From Numida meleagris (Eukaryota > Chordata > Aves > Galliformes > Numididae), in NCBI RefSeq assembly GCF_002078875.1, contig NC_034410.1, forward strand, positions 35,729,506 to 35,793,505: a DNA stretch of 64,000 bases, written 5' to 3'. Both the position numbers and the translations under genes were made by a program. This document shows, piece by piece, positions 23,501 to 64,000 of the stretch (position 1 is its first letter; each line of letters opens with the position of its first letter). The notes under the pieces are model-generated. The model was not told the DNA's origin. It did not search any database and saw nothing but the letters and a program-made list of their open reading frames with translations.

Positions 23501-24866
23501 GTCCTAAAATGATGGCACCTTAAGCTTCCTCTTGATTTTAAATAAATAGTTACTACTTTTACACAGGTCACTTGCATATTAACAGAATGCTTTCCAGCTG
23601 TGTGTCTCATTTTAGTAAACTTACTGCCTTAACTCAAATACCATATTGAGGGTTCTCATTCAATAAGCCTGATATTTATTGCCTAATGCTGTTGTCAATT
23701 ACGGGGATGTTTACTGTGTTTCCATCACATTGTCAAGTTAAAGCAATTGAAGCTTTCTATCTCCAAGTATTTGCTGCCAGCAAATATCTAAATTAACTTT
23801 TTTTTTCTTAGTGGGCAGAGAGAAAAAAAATCCAGTGTGAAATGTACATACCTATGTTAGCAATGTGCAGGAGCCCAGCGACATCCTCAGTTGTCCTAGT
23901 TAATGAACTTTGCATGCTGTTTTCAAAGTGTTTTCTTTCTTCGGTGCCATCTGTATTTTCACTGGGGAGTCTTTCCATCAAGCAGGTTACAGCTGAACAG
24001 CCACTCCATCGAACTCTGGAAACCTCATTCCTTCCTAGCTGTAAAAGTCTGTCCATTCTCCAGAAGGACTTGGCATATGCTTTGTGAATCCATTCTTGAG
24101 TATTTATCTTACTGGTCTTGTTCTCCTGCCTATCAGAGAAAGTCCTCTCTTTTTCCCTGTAGTCTTCCATGAATACTGTGGCAAAAGAATCTAGAATTTG
24201 CTGCTCCTCCTTGGTCATTCTGTAGGAGGAATCTGTTTGAGCAAGCTGGTCAAGAAATAAAAGTGGAAGCTCTGCTGCAACTGTTTCTGCGGCTGTCATG
24301 CCATGGTGCCCATCAATTAGCCCCAGAAAACATGTATCTGACCTACTTCCGTAGTTGTCCACTACAAAAAATCTGTCTTCCATGTCTATCTGCCACATGG
24401 AATTTCTATCTTGACAAATTGATAATGCTTTTATTGAAGAATTTCTTACTTTTTTGAGAGTGCTAAGACTTTCTGCATTGTGAAGATCACAATATGATGT
24501 AGAAGTATGATCGTACATAAGAAATTCAAATGAATAATTGATCTTCTGCTGATGTTTTCCAGAACCCGTAGGGAACTTGGTCACTTTTGAAATTAGCTTC
24601 TGTCTCTGAGCTAAAAGTGTTTCGTTATCCACCCTTGTTTGTGAGCTATCGTAGCCCAACAAAGTTAGGGCTCTGTGGGTTTTTTTATGATTAAAAAAAT
24701 GGTGTGGATATATTGCTTGTTGACACACTGAGCAGAGAATTGAAATGCCCATGGTATATACATTCTCAGGTGCCATTATGATCTTCTCCAGATGATCTTC
24801 CTCATCTCTGCAGAGCTCATCATTGGGTTGTCTTGCTTTGTCCTGTGATTTTTCCTCCCATGCCAT
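19321..24866 (-). CDS. PP2D1: Protein phosphatase 2C-like domain protein (PP2D1), two coding exons
   Basis: Joining 24866-23852 and 20555-19321 on the minus strand gives 749 residues. The splice is phase 1 and rebuilds the PPM text HIANIGNTHAVLCKNG. Domains in order: a Cys2His2-like motif (C45, C48, H60, H64); a PP2C/PPM fold from about 155, with MED (162-164), DGH (185-187), SGCSAV (288-293), the TRGLGY block (392-397), LASNGLWEV (427-435) and GSRDNIT (729-735) as the final motif. A low-complexity Ser/Thr/Glu/Lys-rich insertion of ~240 residues (about 475-715) splits the last two motifs. Canonical PPM metal aspartates are Asn at 340 (GNTH instead of GDSR) and Asn at 430 (SNG instead of SDG), so catalysis is doubtful. 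Identity rests on this architecture and on the position between RAB5A and KAT2B. As I recall, human PP2D1 is nearer 630 residues. No substrate is known to me. Confidence 0.9.
19345..19821 (-). repeat. PP2D1: Three in-register ~53-residue coding repeats in PP2D1
   Basis: Residues 584-636, 637-689 and 690-742 each start with YL (YLC, YLS, YLS) and have a second tyrosine 26-27 residues later, followed by QL and a leucine-rich helix-like segment (YIHKQLPNTL, YTGQQLLKTTL, YISEQLVKAAL). The first two end in RTQA and DTKA. The third runs into the genuine last PPM motif AAGSRDNIT. A weaker related stretch (SYLQSKDRVVPKETD) lies near residue 522. The repeats are degenerate; the spacing of 53 codons is the strongest evidence. 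Confidence 0.55.
20556..23851 (-). other. PP2D1: PP2D1 intron between coding exons
   Basis: 3.3 kb, GT-AG on the minus strand. No transposon, RNA gene or further PP2D1-like coding block was recognised. The short open frames are incidental. Confidence 0.65.
23852..24866 (-). CDS. PP2D1: PP2D1 first coding exon (residues 1-339)
   Basis: Open from the ATG at 24866 (AGAATGG context, A at -3) to the donor ATAG|GTATGT at 23852/23851. Encodes the zinc-finger-like motif and the first half of the PPM domain, with the conserved MED and IDGHHG motifs. Reading past the donor adds only 13 intron-coded residues before a stop. Confidence 0.9.
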
Positions 24867-25256
24867 TCTATAATGGAGTTTAATGTGCTATGAATTTTCA
24901 CTTTAGTATTAGATAAATACTACATCGCTGTGTAATATGTGACCCATGTTTATATATGAAATGATGTAAGAAGTGAAAAAACTGCTAAAACTTAGTAACA
25001 CAGCTAATTCAAGAAGTGAAGAACTTGGAAATAGGAAGTGCATTATGCAGTTTGTGTTATCTTACACCTGCTAAGGTCTCAGTCAGTTTTCTGTCTCCTC
25101 ACTGTGACTTGATGCATAGCTCTGTGCCTTCATGCTGTTAATGCTGCAGGTATGAAGTGGTTTCTCATCAGGTTTTCTGTACCTAGTCATCGCTTTCTGG
25201 ACATGGTACTGGAATAGGTACATATTAAAAAGTAAGAGATAAAGATGAAAAAATAC

Positions 25257-25324
25257 CTGCCAGTTTTGTGTGGACCAGTAGCATTGGTATCTCTCTTTAA
25301 TGAAATCTCACACTTTAGGAGTAA
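25257..25324 (-). other. Candidate PP2D1 5'UTR exon
   Basis: On the minus strand a strong acceptor (ATTTTTTTCCAG, ending at 25325) and a donor (GGCAG|GTATTT at 25257/25256) frame 68 bp, about 390 bp before the PP2D1 ATG. It contains one ATG, whose frame does not join the PP2D1 frame under simple splicing, so it would be leader sequence. The matching acceptor before 24866 is only a weak TTATAG. Predicted from splice motifs alone. Confidence 0.3.
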
Positions 25325-28300
25325 CTGGAAAAAAATAATTTTATAAGATTGTATATAGACACACAAGATACATTACATTTATGTGGATTATATTCTATTG
25401 GGAATTTCTGCTTACAAGAGCTAGACTCAACAATGTTAATGTTCTTTTAATGTAGAATGCACTTTGAAAGTGTCAATTTCTGAATTAAGAAAGTGTAGGG
25501 AGGAGCAAAATATTACCAAGCAGTGTTTGAGCTTTTAGATCTCTGGGAAACATACTGTCTATAGCATATTGTCAGCTTCCCATGGTGCGTACCCTCTCCT
25601 TCAGCCTCATTGAAGTTTGGCAACTTCATCCTGTTTCAACCTTGTTCATTTTTCAGAGCTTCCTCTCTAAACTTGTTACAGCCACACTTTAAAGTAGTTA
25701 TTTGGCAACTGTTACCTCTTCCAGGACTTTAGCTGGGAAGGACGCTTTCTTTCTCGCTCCTTTTGTTCATCGCCTCTGAGTTGTGAGAATCTTAAAGAAT
25801 CAAGCGCCTATCAGCAGCTGAGGCATATCAATTATAAAATTTTAAAAAGGAAAGTTTATTCTGTAGGGAGTGATACATGCTAAGGTATTAGCAGAGCTAC
25901 TTAAATCCATTTCACATGATTGTATATGTTGTCCTTACAGATGTGAGCTTGCATGTGGCTACAGCTCTCAGTCTACTGTAGGACCAGTTTATGGTAAGTC
26001 CATCTCTCACTGGAGGTGAGTATCAGGGTACTCCAGAAATGCTTGCACCATTTCAGTGGGCAAAACAGGGAGGTACACATGGAAAATGCCAGCAGAAGGC
26101 AGTCTTGCACAGATCTCTCTTTCTTTATTCTGCATAGTCTGAATTTGAGCCTGGGAAATTGCACAAGCCTTGTCACTGCTGTCCTGGTAATGATGCATTC
26201 CTGTCCAAGAAAGGTTAGGGCTAATATATACAGAAAGTATAAGTATATGGTAAGCTGCTTTCTGTCAGCCTTTTAAATATACCACATGTAAAACGAGTTC
26301 ATTTATAAAAGCTTGTAGGATTACAGACAAGAAGTTGAAAATTTTCAACAAAACGTTAGTTTGGCTTCAGGAAACTTAATTCTTAACACTCACACTGTTT
26401 ATATCCCTATAAGTGGGTGTAAGTGCTAACAAATTGCTATTTCAGAGAACCAGAACAGTCCTAGTTTATTGCAGTATGAAATAATCAGAATAATATGTAT
26501 AATAATTCATGTAGAATAACAAGATATGCTGCAGCTCTTCAGTTGCAGTCATTTTGCTCATAGTTACTACAAGGTCAGCCACCTTGTTAGATTTTTATAC
26601 AGTAAGCGTATATTGTATGTGCATGCTATATACATTTTACAGTCTGTAAACCTAGTAACAAAAAAAAAGGGGGGGGGGAAATTCATTTTGATCTTCTGTG
26701 AAAGAAAAGGTCTAGTTTATATTTTCTTCTCGCTTCTCCCTCATCAGGAACAGATGCAGACTTGCAAATATCTTGCTATAAGTTTAAAGGATAACAGTGA
26801 GATGTTGCCGTTACAACATAGGAAGCCAAAGCTCTTGTAGCTTCAGAGAAGGAAAGAGAAAACACAGCTTTCCAGCTCACTGCAATTTCCCTGTGCCTAT
26901 TTAAGGGGCCCAAACCTGGCAGTGTTTAATGTTCTAAGCTAAAAATAGAAGTGCGGAAGAGAAGAAAAAAAAAAGAGGAATGGTCAGGGAAACAATTTTT
27001 GAGATTACTTGTTTTCAAGGGCAAATATTTTATTTACTGTGTGTGTTCCTGCAAAGAGCCTCTTGGTCAGTTCTCAGTCTTGCTCCTACAAAGGTAAGCT
27101 GCCCTGCTGCTTTGTCTGCCTATCCGCTGCTGTATGCAGGAGACAGCCAAGCAGGCAGAGCGCACAGCTGCAGCCAGGGGCTTGTGTGACAGAGAGCACC
27201 ATCATCTCAGTAAACCTCCTGTTCCTGGCAGCACCCTGTAGCTCTGGCACTTCTAGCTGCTTGCTGTTCATATAGCAAGGAGACATTATTTTTTTCTCCA
27301 GTTTCGCTCTGCAGTGTTGTTTTTTTTTTTTTAAGTAGTGAAGATGTCACTCATGGAGATTTAATGATCCAGGATCTGATTTGTGTCCAGAGGAGTCCCA
27401 GATGCCCTCATCTCCTTCTGACATGTCATTTCATGTCTCCACCCAGAGCATGCTTCTTCCTGTCTTTGACTGTGACCTCTTTGTCACAGTCAGCAATTAA
27501 CTTACACAGGATCTAGCTGAGAATTCCTTCCTTCATGAACTTTGTATTACTGTTACTACTAGCTACATATCAGCGGCCTTAGAAAACTCATGGATGCTGA
27601 GAGTTGTGCCAGGAAAGTGCCTGCCTGCCTGAGGGTGACAGGAGGAGGCAAAGAAGAGTTGCATGGAGGTCACTGTCTCACTGAGTTTGTCATCAAGATA
27701 TTACTAGCTAATATGTATAAACAGGCTGCCCTGCTGCCAGTCCTCCCTGAACAGGTGAATTCATCATACCTGCATACTGAAACTGTGACAGGGACTCTTG
27801 GCATCACTGGGACTGTGTGATGTGAGGTCCCCACCCGGGAGCCGGTGTGAGCAACTGCTGCAGCTGTGGTTTTGGCTGAGGCACAGCCTCATGGTGCTGT
27901 GCAGACCACACCCTATCCTAGCAGGTGTTGCCTTGCTGGCAGACCACACATTTACTTGGTCTCTTTTTCATGTGGTTTCCTTTAGCCAAAGCAGCCACAA
28001 GCTAGTATCTAGCATGAAAACACACGGCTTTACTGAATGCATATACAACCTCTTAAAAACCCTTCATCTGAAAAGACAAAGCAGCTGTGTCCTACACCTT
28101 CCTCCACTTCTAGGAGGTCTGGGCCTCCGAAACCATCTGCAGAATGAACCATGCATCTTCTCCCAGGTGAGTCAGCTAGGTCAGCATAGCACCCAACTTA
28201 CTGTGTCTCCAGAAGCAACAGCATAGCTCCAAGGGAGTCCTGTTGTGAAAGGTGGGAAGTGATGGAGATGAACCCAGTGAGTCACGTGCTGTGCTGGGGC

Positions 28301-31300
28301 TTCGGAGCACTCCCAGCACTGGCCGCCCTGATGATAGGCAAGAAAGAAGGAAGTGATTAATGGTTAAAATAATTACAGAATAAATTAAGGTAATTAGCCT
28401 CCTTACCTCTTAGTGCTGTCCTAAACTGGAACTGTAGGATTCCAGCGCCACTGGTATCATGTCAGCTTGAGACTGCTCCCCAGATTAGGTTCTCTTAGAA
28501 CTGTCTTTTGTGACACTGTCCACCTGGATAGAGGCAGAGCTCTTCACCAAGAGGCAGGCCTTTGAAGTAGGAGTTAAATAAACTTCCTCTACCACAGGTA
28601 TCTTGCACCTGATGGTGGTAGCTGGATTTGTGGTGGGGCAGACGTGCCAGTTTGTTACCCTCCAGAGGCCTCATGTAGTGATCATCTTAGAAAAATAAAA
28701 GGGTTTTTCTCTTTGTGGCTTTTCTATTTAGATCAGTGTGATACCAAGGGTGCAGCTTGGAGGAGTGAGGCCTCATGATTTCCCTGCCCTGCTGCCAGCT
28801 GGTGCTGTGTCAACCTACCTGGGGTGAGTGATACCACCACTGCCAGCAGGCCTGCTCCTGGTCTGGAGTGGTTCAGGAAAGGGGTCCCAGAGAGCTGTAG
28901 TGCTCTGCCTCAGAGAGAGAAGCAGGGTAGCAGAGAAAAGGATGCTAGAGGATGGAATAAACGAAAAATAGGGAGGCAGAAGGAAGAGGAGGTAAGGGGA
29001 AAATAGATGATACATCCTGTGTCTGCATGAAGCAAGATAGAGCTTGGCACCTTGTAACAACACAATGTAAGGCTGTACAGATGAGTAAGCAACATCAGCA
29101 AGCAGCTTCTGAACTTAGTTCATGTGTGCTTCGTGTTGCACAGGCAAAGAGCCTGTGCTGCCAGAGTCCAGCTGCCAGCTTCACCCTTTTTTGGGTCCTT
29201 CACAACTGACAGCAGCCCTAAAGAGTACACTTGGGGTAAGAAGTGAATAAAAACAGCAAAGTGCTTCAGCTCTGGCAAGAAGTTTTAGCAACACTAACAG
29301 CCATGAGAGTTGCACTGACGTACTCTCCATTCTTTTTCTCTATTTTTTCCTTAAAAAAAATGAGTAATTGGGGGTGTGATACTCACTTTAACAAACAAAG
29401 GCCTACTGGTAAGTTCTGTAACCTATGTTATTAAAATTGCAAGTAAGCATCATGGGAAGATGACGAGATGCTAGAGACAGTATAATGAACAAAACTGTTA
29501 CTACTTCCAGTGACTCATAAAATATTGATAGCAGCCCAGAATGCCTGGTGGCCAAGAGGAGGCTGCTTCGCCCACAAAGAATGTGCTAATGAAAGAGCAC
29601 AACTGGATTTTATACTCTGAGAAATTCACTGGAAGGGGAAGAGTTCCCCTTTCTCCATTTGCACTGAATTAATGAATAAAATGGGTGGTAGAGCTGGAGG
29701 AGAGAGGTGGCGGATGGGCACAGTGCTCTGCCTGGGCTGGGAGCTGGAGTCAGTGGGCTCGTGGAGCTGGGCACTGGGCAGGGAAGCTCCTCGGATTGCT
29801 CTGCATGAGGCTGTTATTAGCTGAGTCATTTCATATGTCCTAGGTAGGCCCCAAAATTTCCAGATGACAACTAAGTAACAAGGCATCAGGCACACCCTAA
29901 GCCGCATTTAAATTTTCCTCTTCTGTTGCATCAAGAATGCAGCCATCTCCTTTGCTGGAATAACATGCACACTTCTGCATTTCAGCAGTGAATCCAGGCA
30001 GTGGTAGCATTCTCTGGATGTGATGAGGGCTGAGAGCCCCAGCTGTGAGCAGAGCTTCCTCGGGGCAACAGCAGCCTGAAAGAGTGTCACCTGGCTCCTG
30101 GCTGCCTGTAGAGTGGATAAGCAGCCCTCCCAGAGTAAAAGGGCTGCCCACCTGAGCTTGCAAGCTGGGCAGGAGGCAGCTGGGCTCACCTGGCTGCCAC
30201 TGCTGCTTGCTAGGAGCTACTTCCAGGCTTGGCTTCTCTTGACCAAACCCACCAAAATGCCCCAAAAGGTGGAAACTGAAAGACGTGGCAAGAATTTTTA
30301 AGATAATGCTTTGAGTGTGGTTCTAGGTTAATATTGTCATATTACATACTTCATGATGGAAAATAAGCACTACAGTCATCTTGTGCTCAGACTGAGCTAT
30401 GCACGTGTTACAAATGAAAATGAAGATATGCTTGCTTGTGAATTCAATCAACAGAAAAACTCAAATATACAAAACTGAGAATGGCATATATTCAGTCATA
30501 TGTCAAAGCACAATTTTTTCTGCCTTCCTAATGTAGTGTAACTTGTCATGGCCAAATTATATTCCTGAAGCTACCACAAATCAGCTCAGCTGAAGTCATA
30601 CTCTGTTTCCAGTCAGCAAATGATCTTTTCCTTGTTCCTTTTGCAATTCCTGACAAAATTTTAACGGTCTGCTTTGTTTTAAAAAACATAACAGCACAAG
30701 TTAGAATGAAAACGATTTAATAAATGCCACAATTAAAAAGAAGAAGAAGAAAAAAGAGTACTTACCTATCTGCACTTTAACAGTGTTTTCTTTTTAAGCT
30801 GCTCCTCCATGATAGCAGGCAACACTGCATTTGTAGTGACATTGGTGTTTATAAATGTTACTATAGTAACTGTATCCGTAGCCGCAGTCTGGTAGACTTA
30901 CTGTTCTGGTAGCCTTACTGCTCTGGTTATCCGGAGAGCAGAAGGTAAAAAGCAAAACACAGAGATGTGATGTAAAGCAGCCATGCTCTTGAGGCTTCAA
31001 GGAGGAACTGTAGGGATGTATATTGTGTGTTGTTTTTATACTAACCAGCATGGTACTGTGTGCATTGTGGCAGCGGGTTTTGCAAGAGACCTTCATAAAC
31101 ACACCGTGAAATGTTTTATTTCAGTGAAAGTAAAAACGTATTGGGCTTTTAAGAACCGTGAAGAGAGCAGGGTGAGAAGAAGGTTGTTCACCTGGGAAAT
31201 GATCCTGTGAACGCTTTCCTATGTAGCTGCAGACATAAAGGGCCCTACCAAGTAACAGTGGAATTGCTCAGCTGAGCAAAAATAGTAAAAGCGTGTTGAG

Positions 31301-31490
31301 AATTGAAACGGGTAATTCATTTGTATATGGCTGTGCAAATGATAGTGGCTTACATAAATATCATTAGCTGTGGAACGGCTCCAGCAGCTCCCGTCAAGCC
31401 CAGGAGCCCGTGTCCGACAATGGCCCCCGGCAGGTAGGAGCCAACTATTGTTTCTGAGGATCTGTTCGGTCGTCACGTTCGCAGAGCGGT
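25325..31490. other. Spacer between PP2D1 and the KAT2B promoter region
   Basis: 6 kb with no convincing gene. Open frames of 60-142 codons occur on both strands, but none shows a known domain or plausible exon structure. It contains an A8G10 run at 26661-26678, a purine-rich GAA run near 30736-30757, and a strong isolated minus-strand donor (GATAG|GTAAGTAC at 30766/30765). Upstream PP2D1 or antisense KAT2B non-coding exons could lie here. Confidence 0.5.
30857..30870. promoter_or_regulatory. Perfect 14-bp palindrome resembling an RFX X-box
   Basis: GTTACTATAGTAAC is its own reverse complement. The half-sites GTTAC...GTAAC match the outer bases of RFX X-box sites (GTTRCCATGGYAAC), but the central CCATGG is CTATAG. 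Function is inferred only. Confidence 0.3.
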
Positions 31491-31498
31491 GTAAAGCT

Positions 31499-31556
31499 GA
31501 AAGTGAAACTGCGCGGTAACAGTTTTCGTTTTCGAGCCTGGGAGGAAACTGGAAAC
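31499..31556. promoter_or_regulatory. Cluster of IRF/ISRE-like GAAA repeats
   Basis: GAAAGTGAAACT at 31499-31510 is an exact fit to the ISRE pattern GAAANNGAAACT. 31521-31534 reads on the minus strand CGAAAACGAAAACT, a second strong ISRE. 31544-31555 (GGAAACTGGAAA) is a weaker GAAA pair. All three lie within 60 bp, about 1 kb before the KAT2B exon 1 sequence. They could serve KAT2B, a minus-strand transcript, or a distal element. Confidence 0.5.
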
Positions 31557-32556
31557 GTCGCCGACATAAAGGAACGCGAGCGGAGAGGCTGAGAAAAGTG
31601 TTCTTAAATGGTTGTTACCACACAGCGGCTGGTTGTCATTCTAAAACGCGATTCGACCGCTTCCAGTAACAACAAAGAATTCTCAGATTTAACGGAAGCG
31701 AATTTATTTATTTTTATTCCTGTTAATACTCTGCGAAGGGATGCGTTTCCCGTCGCCTCCGAGGGCAGCGGCTCCTCCACCTTAACAGTCCGTCTTAACG
31801 CAGCGGGGATGGCAGCAGCCATCTTACGGGTCGCTGTCACAGCTGCCGGGAGGACCGCGCCAGCGCCGGGCTCCGTCGCAGCCTCCCGAGGCCGGCTACC
31901 TCGGGGCCGGGGATGGAACGGTGCAGGTGCAGAAGTCCGGAGCTTTTTTTTTGCAAGTGCACGTTTCTCACTGGGATCCCCCTTCCTCTCGGTATTGCAG
32001 CCTGAGGTTGACACATCAAAGAGCTGCGGATCCCACACCAGAGCCCAGCCTCAATCCCGACCTTTTAAGCCGCGGTGCCCCGCTGTGGAAGTGCCATTTG
32101 CGGTTTCTCACGGCTCAACCGCGATTTTACATACGTGCGACAGAGCGTAACTTCCTCGGCACTTCTGTGCGCTGAGCGCAGTTACTGGTGTGGGATTATT
32201 TGCTTAATTGTTGCTTTCAATTAAAAGGTAATAGACATACGATGACCCGCCGTCAACACTTGGTCCCAGACCAAAAGGAGACGTTCCTGAACAACGCAGG
32301 GAACGGAGCAGAGGGTCTTTGAGTTTAAAAGAAACTGACAGCAATGTATAGGCTGACTTGGAAATCACCTACAAACCCGCTGCAAAGCAGCCGCAAAGTG
32401 CACGACGTGGAAAAGCGCTGCTGAAGTCAAATTAACCGTGGCGCTACGAGGGGCGAAGGAGGCGCGGGGGCCCGCCGGTGAGGCGGCGATGCTGCCCCTT
32501 CCCTGGGCTCCTCAGCCCCGGGGGCCGGGCCCGCACTCGGCGCCTGCGGCCGCCGC

Positions 32557-32893
32557 NNNNNNNNNNNNNNNNNNNNNNNNNNNNNNNNNNNNNNNNNNNN
32601 NNNNNNNNNNNNNNNNNNNNNNNNNNNNNNNNNNNNNNNNNNNNNNNNNNNNNNNNNNNNNNNNNNNNNNNNNNNNNNNNNNNNNNNNNNNNNNNNNNNN
32701 NNNNNNNNNNNNNNNNNNNNNNNNNNNNNNNNNNNNNNNNNNNNNNNNNNNNNNNNNNNNNNNNNNNNNNNNNNNNNNNNNNNNNNNNNNNNNNNNNNNN
32801 NNNNNNNNNNNNNNNNNNNNNNNNNNNNNNNNNNNNNNNNNNNNNNNNNNNNNNNNNNNNNNNNNNNNNNNNNNNNNNNNNNNNNNNNNNNNN
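32557..32893. other. Assembly gap (337 N)
   Basis: Run of N in extremely GC-rich sequence of KAT2B exon 1. The true length is unknown. It removes the first part of the KAT2B coding sequence, and frame cannot be carried across it. Confidence 0.99.

Positions 32894-64000
<31,107 letters not shown>

Noticed and set aside
27798..28226. 142-codon + strand frame in the PP2D1-KAT2B spacer
   Set aside because: No domain, no splice context, no promoter-like sequence nearby, and composition like the surrounding spacer.
30794..31102. 102-codon minus-strand frame with a Tyr/Cys-rich C-terminus
   Set aside because: No recognised family, no signal peptide that I can support, and no homologue known to me at this syntenic place. 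Kept only as part of the unexplained minus-strand region.
31343..31476. Minus-strand frame GAIVGHGLLGLTGAAGAVPQ as a possible ISG12/IFI6-like gene near the ISREs
   Set aside because: The glycine/alanine pattern is suggestive, but the frame is only ~35 codons, lacks an ATG and does not carry the family's conserved core. The resemblance is too weak to call.
31608..32150. 180-codon + strand frame before KAT2B
   Set aside because: Low-complexity CpG-island translation with an overlapping antisense frame of similar length and no conserved motif.

Overview
The window is a vertebrate nuclear segment, almost certainly from a bird and probably chicken or another galliform. The signs are CR1 LINE 3' ends (closing in repeated ATTCTATG-type octamers), two internally deleted Galluhop-like mariner copies, vertebrate exon/intron structure with GT-AG splice sites, and CpG-island promoters. 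It is single-copy, gene-bearing DNA. I see no operon, prophage, CRISPR array or other bacterial-type system.

Layout: (1) 1-2.5 kb is upstream flank with a mariner remnant and a CR1 tail. (2) 2.5-19.1 kb holds RAB5A on the + strand: a CpG-island promoter, a non-coding exon 1, then five coding exons that join into a complete 215-residue Rab5A GTPase, and a long 3'UTR. (3) 19.1-24.9 kb holds PP2D1 on the - strand, tail to tail with RAB5A: two coding exons, 749 residues, a PP2C-like domain that has lost key metal-binding aspartates and carries a C-terminal insertion built from ~53-residue repeats. (4) 25-31.5 kb is a spacer with no recognised gene but with candidate minus-strand splice sites, a 14-bp palindrome and a cluster of interferon-response-like GAAA repeats. 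(5) 31.7-64 kb holds the CpG-island promoter and the first ten exons of KAT2B (PCAF) on the + strand. Its exon 1 is cut by a 337-base run of N, and the gene runs off the right edge inside the acetyltransferase domain. KAT2B introns contain CR1 copies, a second mariner copy, and a duplicated ~235-bp segment of unknown origin.

The three genes are not a functional cassette. RAB5A controls early endosome traffic, PP2D1 is a poorly studied PP2C-like pseudophosphatase candidate, and KAT2B is a nuclear histone acetyltransferase. As I recall, the order RAB5A-PP2D1-KAT2B is also that of human chromosome 3p24, so this looks like conserved synteny. The points most worth a second look are the PP2D1 internal repeats and lost catalytic residues, the nearly abutting RAB5A/PP2D1 3' ends, the IRF-type cluster before KAT2B, a GC-AG intron in KAT2B, and the paired repeat in KAT2B intron 5. 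I did not find a convincing undescribed system.
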